In this document: piece after piece, positions 11,038-22,141 of the stretch
Position numbering within the stretch: the first letter of the stretch is position 1
How the letters are laid out: every line of letters starts with the position of its first letter
Source: Chromera velia
Lineage: Eukaryota > Sar > Chromeraceae
Assembly: GCA_018398765.1 (NCBI GenBank)
Contig: JAHBMJ010004965.1
Location: 20,001-73,605, forward strand
DNA length: 53,605 bases
Reading direction: 5' to 3'
Translations under genes and position numbers: made by a program
The notes under the pieces: model-generated
Told to the model about the DNA's origin: nothing
Databases searched by the model: none
The model's input: only the letters and a program-made list of their open reading frames with translations

Positions 11038-12757
11038 ACGGAGAGGCTGCTTTCCATATTTTGTGGTAGATTTGAAAAACAACACAGAAATCAGCAGCGT
11101 ATAGTGCATCTTTCCGCAACAAATTGCACTCGAAATTGCGTCACATTCAGTGTGTATCACACTGCATGTCATTCGTTTCTGTTGATAAGTAATTGGCAAT
11201 GGTTTAAAGTTTAAACGTCGTATTTACCAGTTTTGCTACAAACCATTATCGCTAGTGGTATCGTCATTACTATTATCTAGAGTCTTGTATATCTTAGAAC
11301 TAGCTTTAAAAACCACTGGCGTATTATTAGAACTATGAGTCTATGATCTGAGTCGATACTTAGCTATATCTAGTATAATATTTACTATATAGTTAAACAT
11401 CCTAAAGATTTCAGAAAACTTCTTTATATTAATCCCAGTATTAATCAAAATTTACGATTTTTATTTCATTATCATTTCATGCTATCGTCATTAACCTATT
11501 TCTACATTTCTAACGTATAGTAGCAATAGGCAGTAAATATCGTTGCTACCCCCTCTGAAGCTATGAAGGTACTTTTCCATCCCTTAATCAAACTTGAATG
11601 ACCAAGAAAGTTACAGATTTTAGATCAAATAACCAAGTTAGTGACCGAGAAAGTTACGTAGATTGGAACTAAAATTACTCCAAAAAGTTGAAGTAAACTC
11701 TACCAAGAAGTTGAAGAAGTTAGAAGGGGGAACGTTGCTCAGTTCTCTTCTGGGTTCTCTTCAGTTTCTTTCATACTTCACATAGTCACAGTCAGTCTGC
11801 ACAAGTTGGATCACGCAAACGTCACAACTTAGGCAGCCGTTTTAAAAGAAGAGATCCATGAAGAATCGTGAATGAGATAAAAAAACATGTCTCTTTCTTT
11901 TTTTCCTACATTGATAGTCAACATTCTTTTTCTTCCCAGCGCGTTAACGGTACGTCAGAATTTAATATGATACACTCTCTAAACACTGGCAACGCTAAAC
12001 AACCGTGCATAACAGCGTAAACAAGACTGTGACGCCCTCTGAAGCATAAATTCATCCTCAGAGGGCAGTTTAGCTAAGTTCAGCACTAATTTTGCTCTTC
12101 CAAAAAATTTTGGGTAACACAACATGGGCCCTGAAAAATTTCTAACATTCGGATGAGCAAGCATGGAGTTCGATCTGGGCGTGAGTGCCCTGCTTATAGT
12201 GGCACGCTCTGATGCGGGGTGGTACATGTTTGGGCGCCTTTGGCGCCCGCGGCTCGCCCACTGACAAAGTTACCACCCTCGGATCAAACCCCACCGAGAA
12301 AGTTACGCCTCCTAGATTAAAGCTAACCAAGAAAGTTACTAAGCACCGGCTGCACCGATCAAAGGACCAAGAAAGTTACGCCAACGAATCAAAATCTTCA
12401 TAGCTGTAGGGGGGTGAGCACAACAACACATGAGGCAGTTTTATTTTTATGTTTGATATTATCAGTGTTTAATAACTTTAATTTGATTAATGTAATAACA
12501 ATTTCAAATTACTCTCAACATAATGAATATTGTTTTTAAAATATTTAGTAATATAATAAACAGCGAGTGTACACATGAGTCATACTCAGTCTGGCGCATT
12601 CAGGGCTGGTTGTTTATAGTTCTTTGCCACTTGTAGCCACCTGTGCCATCGTATACCGGCATGCATGTATGGACCCCGTCATGCCAAAAAGGCTGTTTCG
12701 TAGCGGTCTATACAAATGATGCGAGGACCGGCGAGGACCCAGGTATGCATGTTGTCT
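11038..12757. other. AT-rich intergenic DNA with a dispersed 14-bp motif
   Basis: No gene is supported. The segment after 11.15 kb is distinctly AT-rich. A motif ACC(A/G)AGAAAGTTAC recurs in one orientation near 11600, 11643, 12291, 12331 and 12368, with a weaker copy near 12265. This pattern could be subterminal repeats of an unrecognised transposon. Confidence 0.5.
11600..12382. repeat. Dispersed AAGAAAGTTAC repeats
   Basis: Five good copies and one weaker copy of ACCRAGAAAGTTAC, all in the same orientation. Spacing is irregular at the left and about 38-40 bp at the right. Confidence 0.6.
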
Positions 12758-13017
12758 GACCTTCTTGAATCTAACTACCACTTGAAAGTTTCAGCCGCAT
12801 TTTTGTATAAGCTTGAAAGTTTGGCTTAGTCCATACTGCAGGCACAGATCTTTTTGAGTGTCTTGAAGGCCAAAGCCGCATATCTGGACGGTGTCTTAAT
12901 CGTCCATACCACAAGCGTGGACAATCGCGTGGATGGTCTCTTAAAAAACGATACCATAGATAGATCGAGATCATCTTGATTATATTTTTTCAAGTGGTAC
13001 TTAAGTTTAGGGAGGTT
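12758..13017. mobile_element. 260-bp MITE related to the 1.2-kb element
   Basis: Inverted ends (12758-12786 and 12989-13017) match at 22 of 29 positions, including a perfect inner TACCACTTGAA. They are clearly homologous to the ends of the element at 4824-6050. Flanks TGTTGTCT (12750-12757) and TGCTGCCT (13018-13025) agree at 6 of 8 positions, an old 8-bp target duplication. The interior keeps degenerate 33-bp units with TGTCTTGAA. No coding capacity is present. Confidence 0.7.
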
Positions 13018-13059
13018 TGCTGCCTGGCAGCTGCCATCATGTATACACAGAAATCTGAA

Positions 13060-13235
13060 GCAAGCAAGGCTTAGCTTGCGAACGGCCCCGGAAAGCAAGA
13101 AAAACACTGGTTGATGCACGTGGTTTACACTAGTTGACGTTGCATTGACGCACGCTATGGTAAGTGCCTCCTAGTGCCCCCTGCGCTTCGCTTGAATCCG
13201 TTTGAATCGCTTTTTGGGGCCACGGTGGTTTTGAC
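13060..13235. repeat. Degenerate relative of the 121-bp element
   Basis: Contains TTGCGAACGGCCCCGGAAAG, TTGACGCACGCTATGG, AAGTGCCTCCTAGTGCCCCC and CTTTTTGGGGCCAC. All are recognisable but mutated pieces of the CTGACGCAC/GGCCCCGGAAAG family. Confidence 0.5.
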
Positions 13236-13431
13236 GCTTTTCTGAGCCAATTATAGGAGCGGAGCTTTGCGGGCAGCCGAGGACATCGGTGTCTGGCGTC
13301 GTGTGGTTCGTCGCCTCCTTCCGTTCCTTGATTCGTGCTTTTTCTGTCCTCTTAATTTGGAGAGCAGCAGCTACACTACTCTTTTGGCTCTCCCCACTGT
13401 GTGTCTCCCTGCAGGTCCCACCGATTAGGGA

Positions 13432-14390
13432 ATGGATAGCGAGGGACCGGACGTATCAGAGCGTGAGGGGAGTATGACACAAAAGGTGGGTAAATTTGTT
13501 GTTGTCTGGATGCTCTATGGGTAGATGAGCTGGCTCATGCAGCGCTTTCTCTCTCCTTTCTTTGGTTCGCTTTCCTTTAAAGAGACAGACTCTGACGACA
13601 AGCAGTGCTTATGTCGATGAACTGGGTCTTTATGTCCGTCTCTGTCCTCTTATTCCCCCTCTGTTTCTCATCTGTTTGACCTTCACTTCTCGAAAAAGAA
13701 AGGGGACGAGCAGTTACTGTACTTCTTTCTGCTAATTCAAAGTTTTTACGGGATCTGTTGCTCTGTGTTGGTACCGTGTGGGTCAAGATGCATTTTCCAT
13801 CTATTCTTCACTCTATGCTATGGATCGGACGTACATTTCAAACAGTCGCTCTCCTGACATAGTCTGTCTGCCTGTTGCTGCATATGCATGGGCTCTTTGG
13901 ACGCCTTGCCAATGGGAGTTTCGATCTCTTGATTGCATGATATGAATCCCCCCCATCTTTTGGGAGTGAATGAAGGAATCTACCATGCATGCATGCATGG
14001 GTGTTGCTTTCCTCATGATCCGCCTTTGAATACACTCACTCATCATGCAGGGCTTCGAACGTGTCTGGACAGAGGGAGCAGGATCCACTGAAGGAACTGG
14101 CGGTGCTGGGCTAGAAGATATTCATTCCCTTTGCAGCTAGGTTTACAGGTGAGTCGGTTCGCTTTCTCTTTGCCGCAGCCTGACACATGTAGTGGTGAAC
14201 AAGTATGTGTAGACATGATCAGAATAAGGAAAGAAAAGGATTTTGCTGCGCAGGCAGATGTGTGAATATGGTCGGCTCTCTGCGTGTATATAAATCTGCA
14301 TATCTGGTCTACACAACGATTCTATTGATTGCATCACAAAGAGAAGAAAAGAATAGAGCTCCTGCAGAGCGTCAGACTTACTGTGATTAA

Positions 14391-14422
<32 letters not shown>

Positions 14423-14570
14423 AGGATTCCTCATAATTCTTCCAGGATTCTTCACTACGATTCTCCGTATGGGTACTGCTGAGAGGGGACCAAAGAAAAT
14501 AAGCATCGTTGCAACACAAGGGACAACATTCAAAGGGACTTTCGGTCGCTTTGAAATGCAGACTCTGTGA
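13432..14570 (+). CDS. Putative small protein, spliced, unknown
   Basis: ATG 13432 opens an 18-codon exon (MDSEGPDVSEREGSMTQK) ending at a GTGGGT donor after 13485. An in-phase exon begins at 14051 after ATGCAG (GFERVWTEGAGSTEGTG). Read straight on, it stops at TAG 14138-14140, giving 47 residues. An alternative uses a tiny 34-bp intron and a 12-bp exon (14137-14148, flanked by TTTGCAG and GTGAGT) to reach an exon at 14425-14570 (hydrophobic FLIILPGFFTTILRM, stop TGA). All phases agree and give 87 residues. Neither model is secure. No family is recognised. Confidence 0.3.
14391..14418. repeat. (CT)n run abutting a splice-acceptor-like site
   Basis: The CT repeat leads directly into GTGCAG at 14419-14424 and so serves as a polypyrimidine tract for the possible exon at 14425. 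Confidence 0.8.
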
Positions 14571-16077
14571 CGTCTATGTACATGCGTGTTCATTTATTGA
14601 CGAAGAAGGGGGGAACGAGGAAGAGGTCTGGAAGAATGAGGTTCAGATATGTATATGTATGTAGGTATATATGTGTATATGTACATGTATGCGTGGAATC
14701 AAAATGTCTTAGTTTACTTGAGAAGATTGTTTGCATGAGCATGACATTGTTTGTTCGTTCCTTTCCCGTTTTTACGAATTGCAGCTTGGAACTTAAATGA
14801 GCGCGGAAGTGATGCAAAACAGGAATATGAGCTGCTTTGGTCAAATCTTTTGAGGCTGGAGAAAGCAGCGAAAGAAGAATTCGAGCCCTCAGCTACTTGA
14901 AGGCTACTTCAGCAAGGGCCTGACGGCTATTCTGAATTGCCACTGCTGGCAGTGCTGGGGATGAGATCGTTTATGAGTTTGTATGGGCTTGGTCGAATCA
15001 GCTAGTAAAAAGAGCGGCTAGAAGAGCGGCTTTCAAGAGCCTTAGCTGAAGCATCAGAAAATGAATTTTACGTGGCAAATGGTGGTGAGCTATAATAGCA
15101 AACATGCATTATGTTGGAGTTGCTAGCTGGTAACTACTGGCAACTTGCTAGCTAGACCAATGCTGGTAGTAGTTGCATGTTAGAACTAATTAAGATAGGA
15201 GGGGATAATATTGTTTTAATTTTAAAAGTTTGCCAAATTAAACTGCTAGTTAAATTGTCATTTCAAACTTGAATTTGTGTATGTGTCGTACTATGCGAAG
15301 CTAAATGCGAAGTCTCATGAAAAGTTGAAAACTCTAATTAAATTAAATTAATTCAAAATTGAGTTGATGTCATTGCTAGTGTTATTAGTGATAACCGCAC
15401 ATTGGCAATTAATTAATACTATAAAGCCTGTCAGTGCTGTCACGCTGCCTGCACGTCTTACAATTAAAATTGAAGGTATACTGTTATGGATGATCCTCAG
15501 TGATTCCTAGACTAGTTCCTAGAATATTATAAAATATTGCTAGAGTGATTGTACTATATCATTGAAAATATATTTTAAAAAATCGAAAATGATTAAAAAG
15601 AAAAGAATTTAATTAGCATAATTTAGCCCATTATTTTTTATATTATTTTAGAAGTAAAAGAAATTTTCAGTATAGAAAAGCGTCATCTTGCGAGAGGGAG
15701 CTCTCTCAGGGAAGTTCAGAAAGAGCCTGAAAGAATTAATTTCAATTAAAGGAAGTGAAAGGAATGAAGGGAAGTCGTGTCACTGTCGTGACTTTCACTA
15801 GGACTTTCACTGAGTCTTTCAGAGGTATGAAGAGCACCAAAGATGCTTGCTGCGGGCTAGGCTGCGGAGCAATTTTGAGAGAGTCTTTCCAAAAATTTGG
15901 GAGGAGAACGGAAAGGCCGGACCGGAGGATCAAAGGTAGGATCGAAGAGGATTCTTAGAGGAAAGGTAAGAGGAAGCGAAACCACACTTGTCCACCGATG
16001 AGTCGGATAGACAAAATCATCCGCAGACAAAATGGGAGGAGGGAACCAGCAGCGGATAGAACTCTTAGTCAGAGGGA
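14571..16077. other. Intergenic DNA, AT-rich in 15.0-15.7 kb
   Basis: No supported gene. GGCAATTAATTAATACTATA near 15.40 kb resembles the AT words around the hAT remnant at 1.7-1.8 kb. 15760-15815 has short ACTTTCACT-type direct repeats. Confidence 0.45.
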
Positions 16078-16305
16078 CTATGCGGCATCGAGTGCGGGGT
16101 TTCCTGTCGAGTACCTTCCCACAGTAGAGAAGAAAGGGTACGTGTAGGTGGGGAGAGTCACGGGAACTGTGTAGGTAAAGCCTGAGGGGGTTCTGTAGTA
16201 TCTGTAGGTTGTTGTGGGAACACAAATTGGGATGGAGGGGGCGGCGGGCGTTGGGGGAGTGGAAAGGGATCCGTTGGAAGGAGTGGAGGAGACGTGCGCA
16301 CACAT
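16078..16305 (-). CDS. Possible Thr/Tyr/Pro-rich C-terminal exon
   Basis: The minus frame ending at 16078 encodes TTTYRYYRTPSGFTYTVPVT and LPTYTYPFFSTVGRYSTGNP before the stop. This is more protein-like than the alternative frames. It lies just downstream of the membrane-protein gene at 16412-17179 and might be its last exon if a donor near 16413 is used, but I could not find an acceptor with the right phase. It may also be a separate small gene or chance. Confidence 0.25.
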   Translation of the reverse strand: MCAHVSSTPSNGSLSTPPTPAAPSIPICVPTTTYRYYRTPSGFTYTVPVTLPTYTYPFFSTVGRYSTGNPALDAA

Positions 16306-16411
16306 GCAGTTTCATGTCATTCATCCAGGGACTTAATTGAATCATGCATCAAACTATCAACATGCAGACGACCCCTCTATACATGCGTCGACCGTCTTTC
16401 ATGCGGACTGG

Positions 16412-17179
16412 TCACCTAAGGTTCAAAGTCTTTCCAAATCTCGCCTTCTGCCTCTGCCGGAGTTCCTCTAGGTCCTCCAAAGACACCGACATGATCATGG
16501 AGGCAAACGACAACAGCGGGCAGAACAGGAAGATGGTCTCCCAGCAGACCCCCAAGATGTCTATCACCAGAGCGACGTAGGGAGGGATCCCTAATTGGGG
16601 CTCGGGTTCAAGTGCAAACAGACCACACCGAACCAACAGAATCGGCACCAACAGGATTGCATACGAATACAAAAGAAATCGACTGAAGAACGTGGAGCCC
16701 AAAACTCCAAAAAACAAAGGGACGATCGTCGCAATGGCAAGATAATAGCTTCTGAAAACCCAACCAGCAACCAGTAAAGCGTCAACGAAAGATAAGAGCC
16801 GAATGCGCTTCATCTTCGCATACGCTTCTATGATGTGGTAAGAGGCTCGAGGAGGCTGTCGGAGGCGGTTTGCGAGTGTTGACGACACATCTTTTGCCTC
16901 CTGTCCGACGACCACAGGTGGTATGCGGTGGCAGTAGGGGAAGTGCAACGGTGCAGGATCCGTCTGCTTGATTGACGTGGACATATTCAAAACGCCTGTA
17001 ATGAGATCTGAACTCAGTGCTGCAAAATCAGGAGGGGTGGAGAGTTCTGCTTCCTCCCCATTGCCTTCCCGTCTCGACCCCTGTTGACTTCCTCTCGGTC
17101 CACCTTGCTCCACGTCTACTGCCTGGCCATTGCCTTCCCTGTAACTACTTGATGGACGGTCTGCAGCGTCTTGCAGCAT
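16412..17179 (-). CDS. Four-helix membrane protein, unknown function
   Basis: A single open exon of 255 residues starts at ATG 17179 and stops at 16412-16414. Residues 1-60 are polar and Gly/Gln/Glu-rich (probably disordered). Residues 95-125 are basic (KRIRLL just before the first helix). Four hydrophobic segments follow at about 128-143, 146-163, 167-190 and 201-231. The tail is charged (LEDLEELRQRQKARFGKT), coiled-coil-like and likely cytosolic. The last codons can also be read as a donor (CTTAG|GTGACC), so the protein could extend through another exon. I recognise no family. It resembles the seven-exon membrane protein at 6.6 kb only in general plan. Confidence 0.65.
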   Translation of the reverse strand: MLQDAADRPSSSYREGNGQAVDVEQGGPRGSQQGSRREGNGEEAELSTPPDFAALSSDLITGVLNMSTSIKQTDPAPLHFPYCHRIPPVVVGQEAKDVSSTLANRLRQPPRASYHIIEAYAKMKRIRLLSFVDALLVAGWVFRSYYLAIATIVPLFFGVLGSTFFSRFLLYSYAILLVPILLVRCGLFALEPEPQLGIPPYVALVIDILGVCWETIFLFCPLLSFASMIMSVSLEDLEELRQRQKARFGKTLNLR

Positions 17180-17514
17180 GACGGATCAAGCAATCAGCGG
17201 GATCCGTCACTGAGATCGCACAGATGAGAAGATCGAGCAATTGAGAGACTGCCCCCTGCGGACTGCAGGTTCAAGTCGAAAAAGAGAAGTATCAAAAGGA
17301 TAAAACGCTTCGGCAGCAACAAGTCAGGAACCAAGACATACAGACAGCTGTGGATAGATCATCATTGTCGAACGGCTGCTGTGTCTTTGCATGAGCCCAA
17401 CCTACTTACGGTGTTGCTTTTCTGCCTCTGAACTTCAAGTTCTTCCACAAAGCTGTATCTTAATTCCTTGCATGCCACGCAGCACGCGTATGCACGCGTA
17501 GACGGCCCGATGCA

Positions 17515-17603
17515 TGCATTGGCCCGCCGCGAGGCCCGCGCGGCGGCGAGGCCCGGCCCCGCGGCCCCCCGCGCGGCCCCGACCCCGCAGTATATGAATA
17601 AAA
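17515..17603 (+). promoter_or_regulatory. GC island with TATA-like element upstream of the MORN gene
   Basis: About 70 bp of almost pure G+C with many CpG and CGCGC words ends directly at TATATGAATAAAAG (from 17591). A TGCATGCA palindrome lies just upstream (about 17511-17519). The MORN start codon is about 280 bp downstream. Similar islands precede genes at 27.2 and 50.2 kb. Confidence 0.5.
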
Positions 17604-17882
17604 GCCCTCCTGCTCTTGTGCAACTTTGTTGAGCCGAAGTTCACTGCCGGCTCTTCGTCGGATCAAAACTTCGGAGTCGGATGGTCACCAACTCTTATTC
17701 ATTCCTGTTTGAGAGAAGAAACCTCAGTCGATACTCTTGTGAGGCCTGAACAGCTGACGATCAACCCCAGCTAGGTCTTCAGTAAAACTCGCCCGAGACC
17801 GGCCGAGAGCTGGCGAGGCCATCAATCGATCAGTCTGAACTCGCTGGGCGCATTGGCAGCCTCTTCCCTCTGTAACGGCAGA

Positions 17883-20867
17883 ATGGGGGGCTCTATGTGC
17901 TGCTGCGCAGACAAGAAAGGTAGGCGACTGCAAAGGCCTTGGATTGTCTGCTATGCCCGAATTAGGCTGTGAACATGAGATGTGAATTGCTAGCTTTATG
18001 CAAGGACCTCTTCGTCAAGATACCTCTATCTAGTTGATCTGAGTTCTGCCCTCTTCTGATGCTTGCAGGAGAGTCGGGAAGTCATCTTGAAGTTCCCCGA
18101 ATTGTAAGTCTAACTTGAGGATGCCAGCAATGTGTCGTTTTGTTCTGCGCATGCGACTGTGAGCAGATCAAACGTATGCATTGGACTTGAACTCATCAAA
18201 GATGGGGGCGGGACCGGACCTGTAGCAGGTGTCAGAGCCTGCGGACGCCGGCTTTCTGCTTCATTTTTGCGCGCATTGATGTTTGTCGTTGTGCTGATTA
18301 ATGTCCTGCTTGAGAGCGCAGGGCCCATTTCCGTCGTGCCGTCCGTTGTCGGCACCTTCGCCCTTCCGCCCCACCCCACCATTATGTATCCGCCGGTTTC
18401 TGCGTAATACTCAACCCGCCATCCTGCGTGATGACTCTGTATATGTCGTTTCTAATACCGTGCAGGTCCAAGAATACCCCGCAGCAGATGGCGTGATGCG
18501 GCCAGAACCCCGGGACACGGCCTTCTCCGGCCTGACGCCCAGGGACCACGGGGGGAAAGAAAATTCGTATATGGAGGACAGAACACTGCAGGGAGACCCC
18601 TCGGCAAAGAAGGGGGTGATTCTTTACAATGACGGGTCGGTGAGTGGGTGAGTAGGTGGCGTCCCCCTCCCCCCGCGCTGAGCCGTCGCGTCGGTTCCTT
18701 TCGGTCTCTCTCACGCCACCTTGTCTCTCTCATGGGCGCCTCTCTCTGTTATTCATTCCAATCTCGCCTCCTCCACACTACGCCTGTGTCACTTTTGCTC
18801 AGGGCTCTCTTTTTCCTGGGAGAAGAGAGACAATCGTTTGATCGGCACTCCATGCCCCTATCATATCTCTGGCCTTGTTGGTTGCAGAAGTAAATACGAA
18901 GGAGAGTGGAAGCAAGGCAGGGCAGCGGGGAAGGGAAGGTGCGAAGTGTCGAACGGCACAGTGCTAGAGGGAGAATTTGCGGACGACCTTCCTCACGGGC
19001 ACGCGAAGGAGACGAGAGCGGATGGAAGCATCTTCGAGGGGTCGTTCGAGTGAGTCGGAGTGGCCCTTCACTGGGAGGGACCGGTCATTCTGGAACTTTC
19101 CGTGTCGATCGTGATGTCAAACACCAAGTCGTTTGCAAGCATCCGCGTTTGTTTGTCCATTCACCATTTGCTTTTCTTGGAAATGCATGTTTCTGTCCCT
19201 CGGCGAAATGAAGTGAGACAGAACACAGCAGCAAAAGAACATTGAGGATTTTGCATGAGAAGAAGGAAGAAACCTCGCAAGAAAGTCTCTCCAGTTGCTG
19301 CTGGGAGAGAATGAAGAGCTTGCCTGCTGCGTCTGGCCCCATCGTGTGGGATTTGCCACCAAACAGATGCCGAATTCAAAATTTCAAACACGCATACACG
19401 CAGCTTGACACAAATTTTTCTTCCATGTCCGTCCCCCTTGTACTGTGCAGGAACGGAAAGAAGACCGGCAAAGGCAGATGGCAGAGCGTGGAGGAAGGAT
19501 GGACATACACAGGCGACTTCAAGGGTGAGTGACTTTCTTGATGTCTGTTCCTTCTGCTGAAAATACAAGAGAGGGGCTGTGCGCTCGTGTGTGTATTTTC
19601 TCATTCTCTGTGAACACATCCCCCAAGTCGGCCCGCATACCTTCTTCCCTTCCCGTCCGCCTCTCTGTTTGCTGGTTGGAGGGATTGATTCTCTGTCCTG
19701 GAATCATTAAAGAACTTATTTGCGTACCGGGGCCAGGGGAGTTCCGTTCTGCATGTTTGCCTAGTGTGTGTGTGCTTCTGTATTGCTCTGTCAAAAGGTA
19801 TACTTCAGCCTGACCAAAGCTTTGTGCTTCCTTCCGAACGACTGTGCATGCATGGATGCAGATGATTACTACGAGGGATTCGGACAGTACGAGGTGAGTC
19901 TGTGAAGGGGGGGTGGCCGGAACCTGATTTGTCCTTCTTTTTGGGGGTGCTGTTGACTTAACAGCCTAGCTGGAGGAGTCTGTGGACAGCTCTCTTTTCT
20001 CTCTTCTTGTCCTCTGGAGGCAGTGTATTCTCTTGTTTCTCTCCCTTCCTTTCTCTGTGTCGTCTTGCATTTGTTCTCTTTGCTTGGTCTGCTTTGACGC
20101 TTCATTCCTGATCAGATTTGCCCTGAATTCTTTTTTGTAATTATTTCTTCCTCTCTGCTACATGTGTGTGTGCAGTGGAGTGATGGTCGCGTGTATACGG
20201 GAGAGTGGAAGCAGAATCAGTTTGATGGGTACGGAAGGATGGTCTGGGCAGACGGGCGTATGTACGAGGGCGCGTACAGAGAGGATAAGAAGAACGGAGT
20301 GGGGCTCTTCCGCTGGGCAGACGGCAGGTTCCATCTGGGCATCTGGAAGTGAGTGAGTGGATGAGTGAGTGAGTGGGTGAGTGGGTGGGTGAGTGAGTGA
20401 GTGAGTGAGTGGGTGAGTGAGTGAGTGAGTGGGTGGGTGAGTGAGTGAGTGAGTGGGTGGGTGGGTGAGTGAGTGAGTGGGTGGGTGGGTGAGTGAGTGA
20501 GTGAGTGGGTGAGTGGGTGGGTGAGTGGGTGAGGGTCTATTTCCTTCCAGGCAGGCAGACAGGGAGGCAAATGGTTGAAGAGAGAAAGAGACGGAGACAC
20601 ACGCAAGGAGAGGCAGGGTGCCGGCCGTTTTCGTCTTGTGTGCCTGCCTTCCTTTCATGTGATGTTATTCCTTGTTGCCGTTGTGGGTCCATTAATTCAT
20701 TGTGAGAAAGAAAGAACGTTGGGTCCTGCCTCGATCCCTCATCGATTTTTCCCTCTCCCTCTCTGTTTGTTTCTTTCTTTGTGATTCTGTCTCTCCCACA
20801 CAGACAGAGAGACTTATACACAGACGGACGCATAGACAGACAGATAGACAAAACTAACAAACGCACG

Positions 20868-20908
<41 letters not shown>

Positions 20909-20921
20909 GCACGCACGCACG

Positions 20922-20962
<41 letters not shown>

Positions 20963-21118
20963 CTCCGAGAAGAGCATCTGTGCGAAAGTCGTTCAGTATT
21001 GGGGCCAGCACCCAGACAGGCAAGCAGGTGGAGTATTTGTCTGCTCCATCCTCAAAACCGATTGATCTAAGACATCTCCTCCACTGCTGCTCTGTTTGAA
21101 TGAATGAATGAATGAATG

Positions 21119-21156
<38 letters not shown>

Positions 21157-21425
21157 CGATTGATTGATCGATTGATTGATCGATTGATGCAGGGACGGGA
21201 TGCAAGACGGAAAGGGGATCTTTACAACTAAGGATGGTCAGTCAGCTTACCTTATCAGAGATCCATTTTTTGCTTCAATCTTTTGTTTTTATGTTTGCCC
21301 CCGTTTTTCTTTTCTTTCTTCCTTCCTTCCTTCCTTCCTTCCTGTCTTTGGTTTTTTCTTTCTTTCATTCATTTTTTCTTTCTTCCTTCTATCATTCCTT
21401 CCTGCCTTCCTTCCTTCCTTTCTCT

Positions 21426-21463
<38 letters not shown>

Positions 21464-21848
21464 CTCACTATGTTACCTCCTTCCGTCCTTCTGCTTTTTC
21501 TTTTTGGCGGAATGACTGACTGACCGACCGACCGACCGACCAAATGACTGGATGAAAGCAAGAGCGAAAAAAACACATGAAGAAAACGTCTGTGTTTCCT
21601 TCTGTTCGTGTCTTGTCCTGCCTGCAAGTCGATGGTTGGTAGACGAATGCGAACACCACATTTGTCAGCCCCTGTAAAGAGAAACAACTGCACTGTTTCT
21701 TGACTGTTTTTTTTTTTTTTTCGTTTTTCCCGCGGTTGCCTGAAATCATGCAGCCATGTGCCGAGCAGGGGAGTGGAAGAAGGGGGCTCGGGAGAAGTGG
21801 ACGTCCAAGCCGAGTCAGTCGGTCGAGTCAGACAGAAACGAGAGCTAG
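17883..21848 (+). CDS. MORN-repeat protein with acylatable N-terminus, nine exons
   Basis: Exons 17883-17919, 18069-18103, 18466-18647, 18888-19049, 19451-19524, 19862-19893, 20176-20348, 21193-21236 and 21754-21848 join with no phase conflict to exactly 278 codons (277 residues plus TAG). All eight acceptors are TGCAG. The protein starts MGGSMCCCADKK: Gly2 fits N-myristoylation and Cys6-8 fit palmitoylation, so membrane attachment is likely. Residues from about 88 to 260 hold seven MORN repeats and a partial eighth, e.g. YEGEWKQGRAAGKGR, YTGEWKQNQFDGYGRMVWAD and YEGAYREDKKNGVGLFRWAD. MORN arrays bind membranes or scaffold proteins, and in alveolates often act in the cortical membrane skeleton or cell division. 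That role is inference. The third exon could alternatively end at a GTGAGT seven bases earlier, but that breaks the phase. Confidence 0.88.
20349..20540. repeat. (GTGA)n array starting at the exon-7 splice donor
   Basis: About 190 bp of GAGTGAGTGGGT variants begin exactly at the donor GTGAGT of MORN intron 7. Each unit repeats a usable donor word. Confidence 0.9.
20865..20961. repeat. Compound (CA)n, (GCAC)n and (GA)n microsatellite
   Basis: Lies inside MORN intron 7. CA repeats are bounded by GCAC repeats and followed by a GA run. Confidence 0.9.
21097..21190. repeat. (AATG)n then (ATTG/ATCG)n array running into a splice acceptor
   Basis: The tetranucleotide array ends GATTGATGCAG, so its last unit forms part of the acceptor of MORN exon 8 at 21193. 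It is the 3' end of the same intron whose 5' end is a donor-derived repeat. Confidence 0.85.
21308..21462. repeat. Pyrimidine-rich (TTCC/CTTT/CT)n repeats
   Basis: Simple repeats within MORN intron 8. The Phe/Leu/Ser-only frames are artefacts. Confidence 0.85.
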
Positions 21849-22141
21849 CGAAGAAAGTGCATGTAAATCCTTGGCTGTAGCATGTGCATTGGTGTTAGCA
21901 CAAAAGAGGATATGCAACGGAAGGGAGGATATGCAACAAGCAGGCACAAGCCTCTCCATATCCCGCAAGAGGCTCATTGTCATTTTTCATAGCTCTCATC
22001 CCTTTGTGTCTGTCTTATGATGCCTTTTTGGGCATTTTTCACTCTTCCGCCCTTCATCTCCTTCATCTTGTTTCCCATGGGACCCTCGTATTGGAGCCTG
22101 ACCTAGTGATAATACCATCAACACTTGAGAGCATGCAGAAC

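Noticed and set aside
20158-20658. Long minus-strand frames rich in Thr/His/Pro/Leu/Ser
   Set aside because: They are translations of the GTGA tetranucleotide array and flanking intron.
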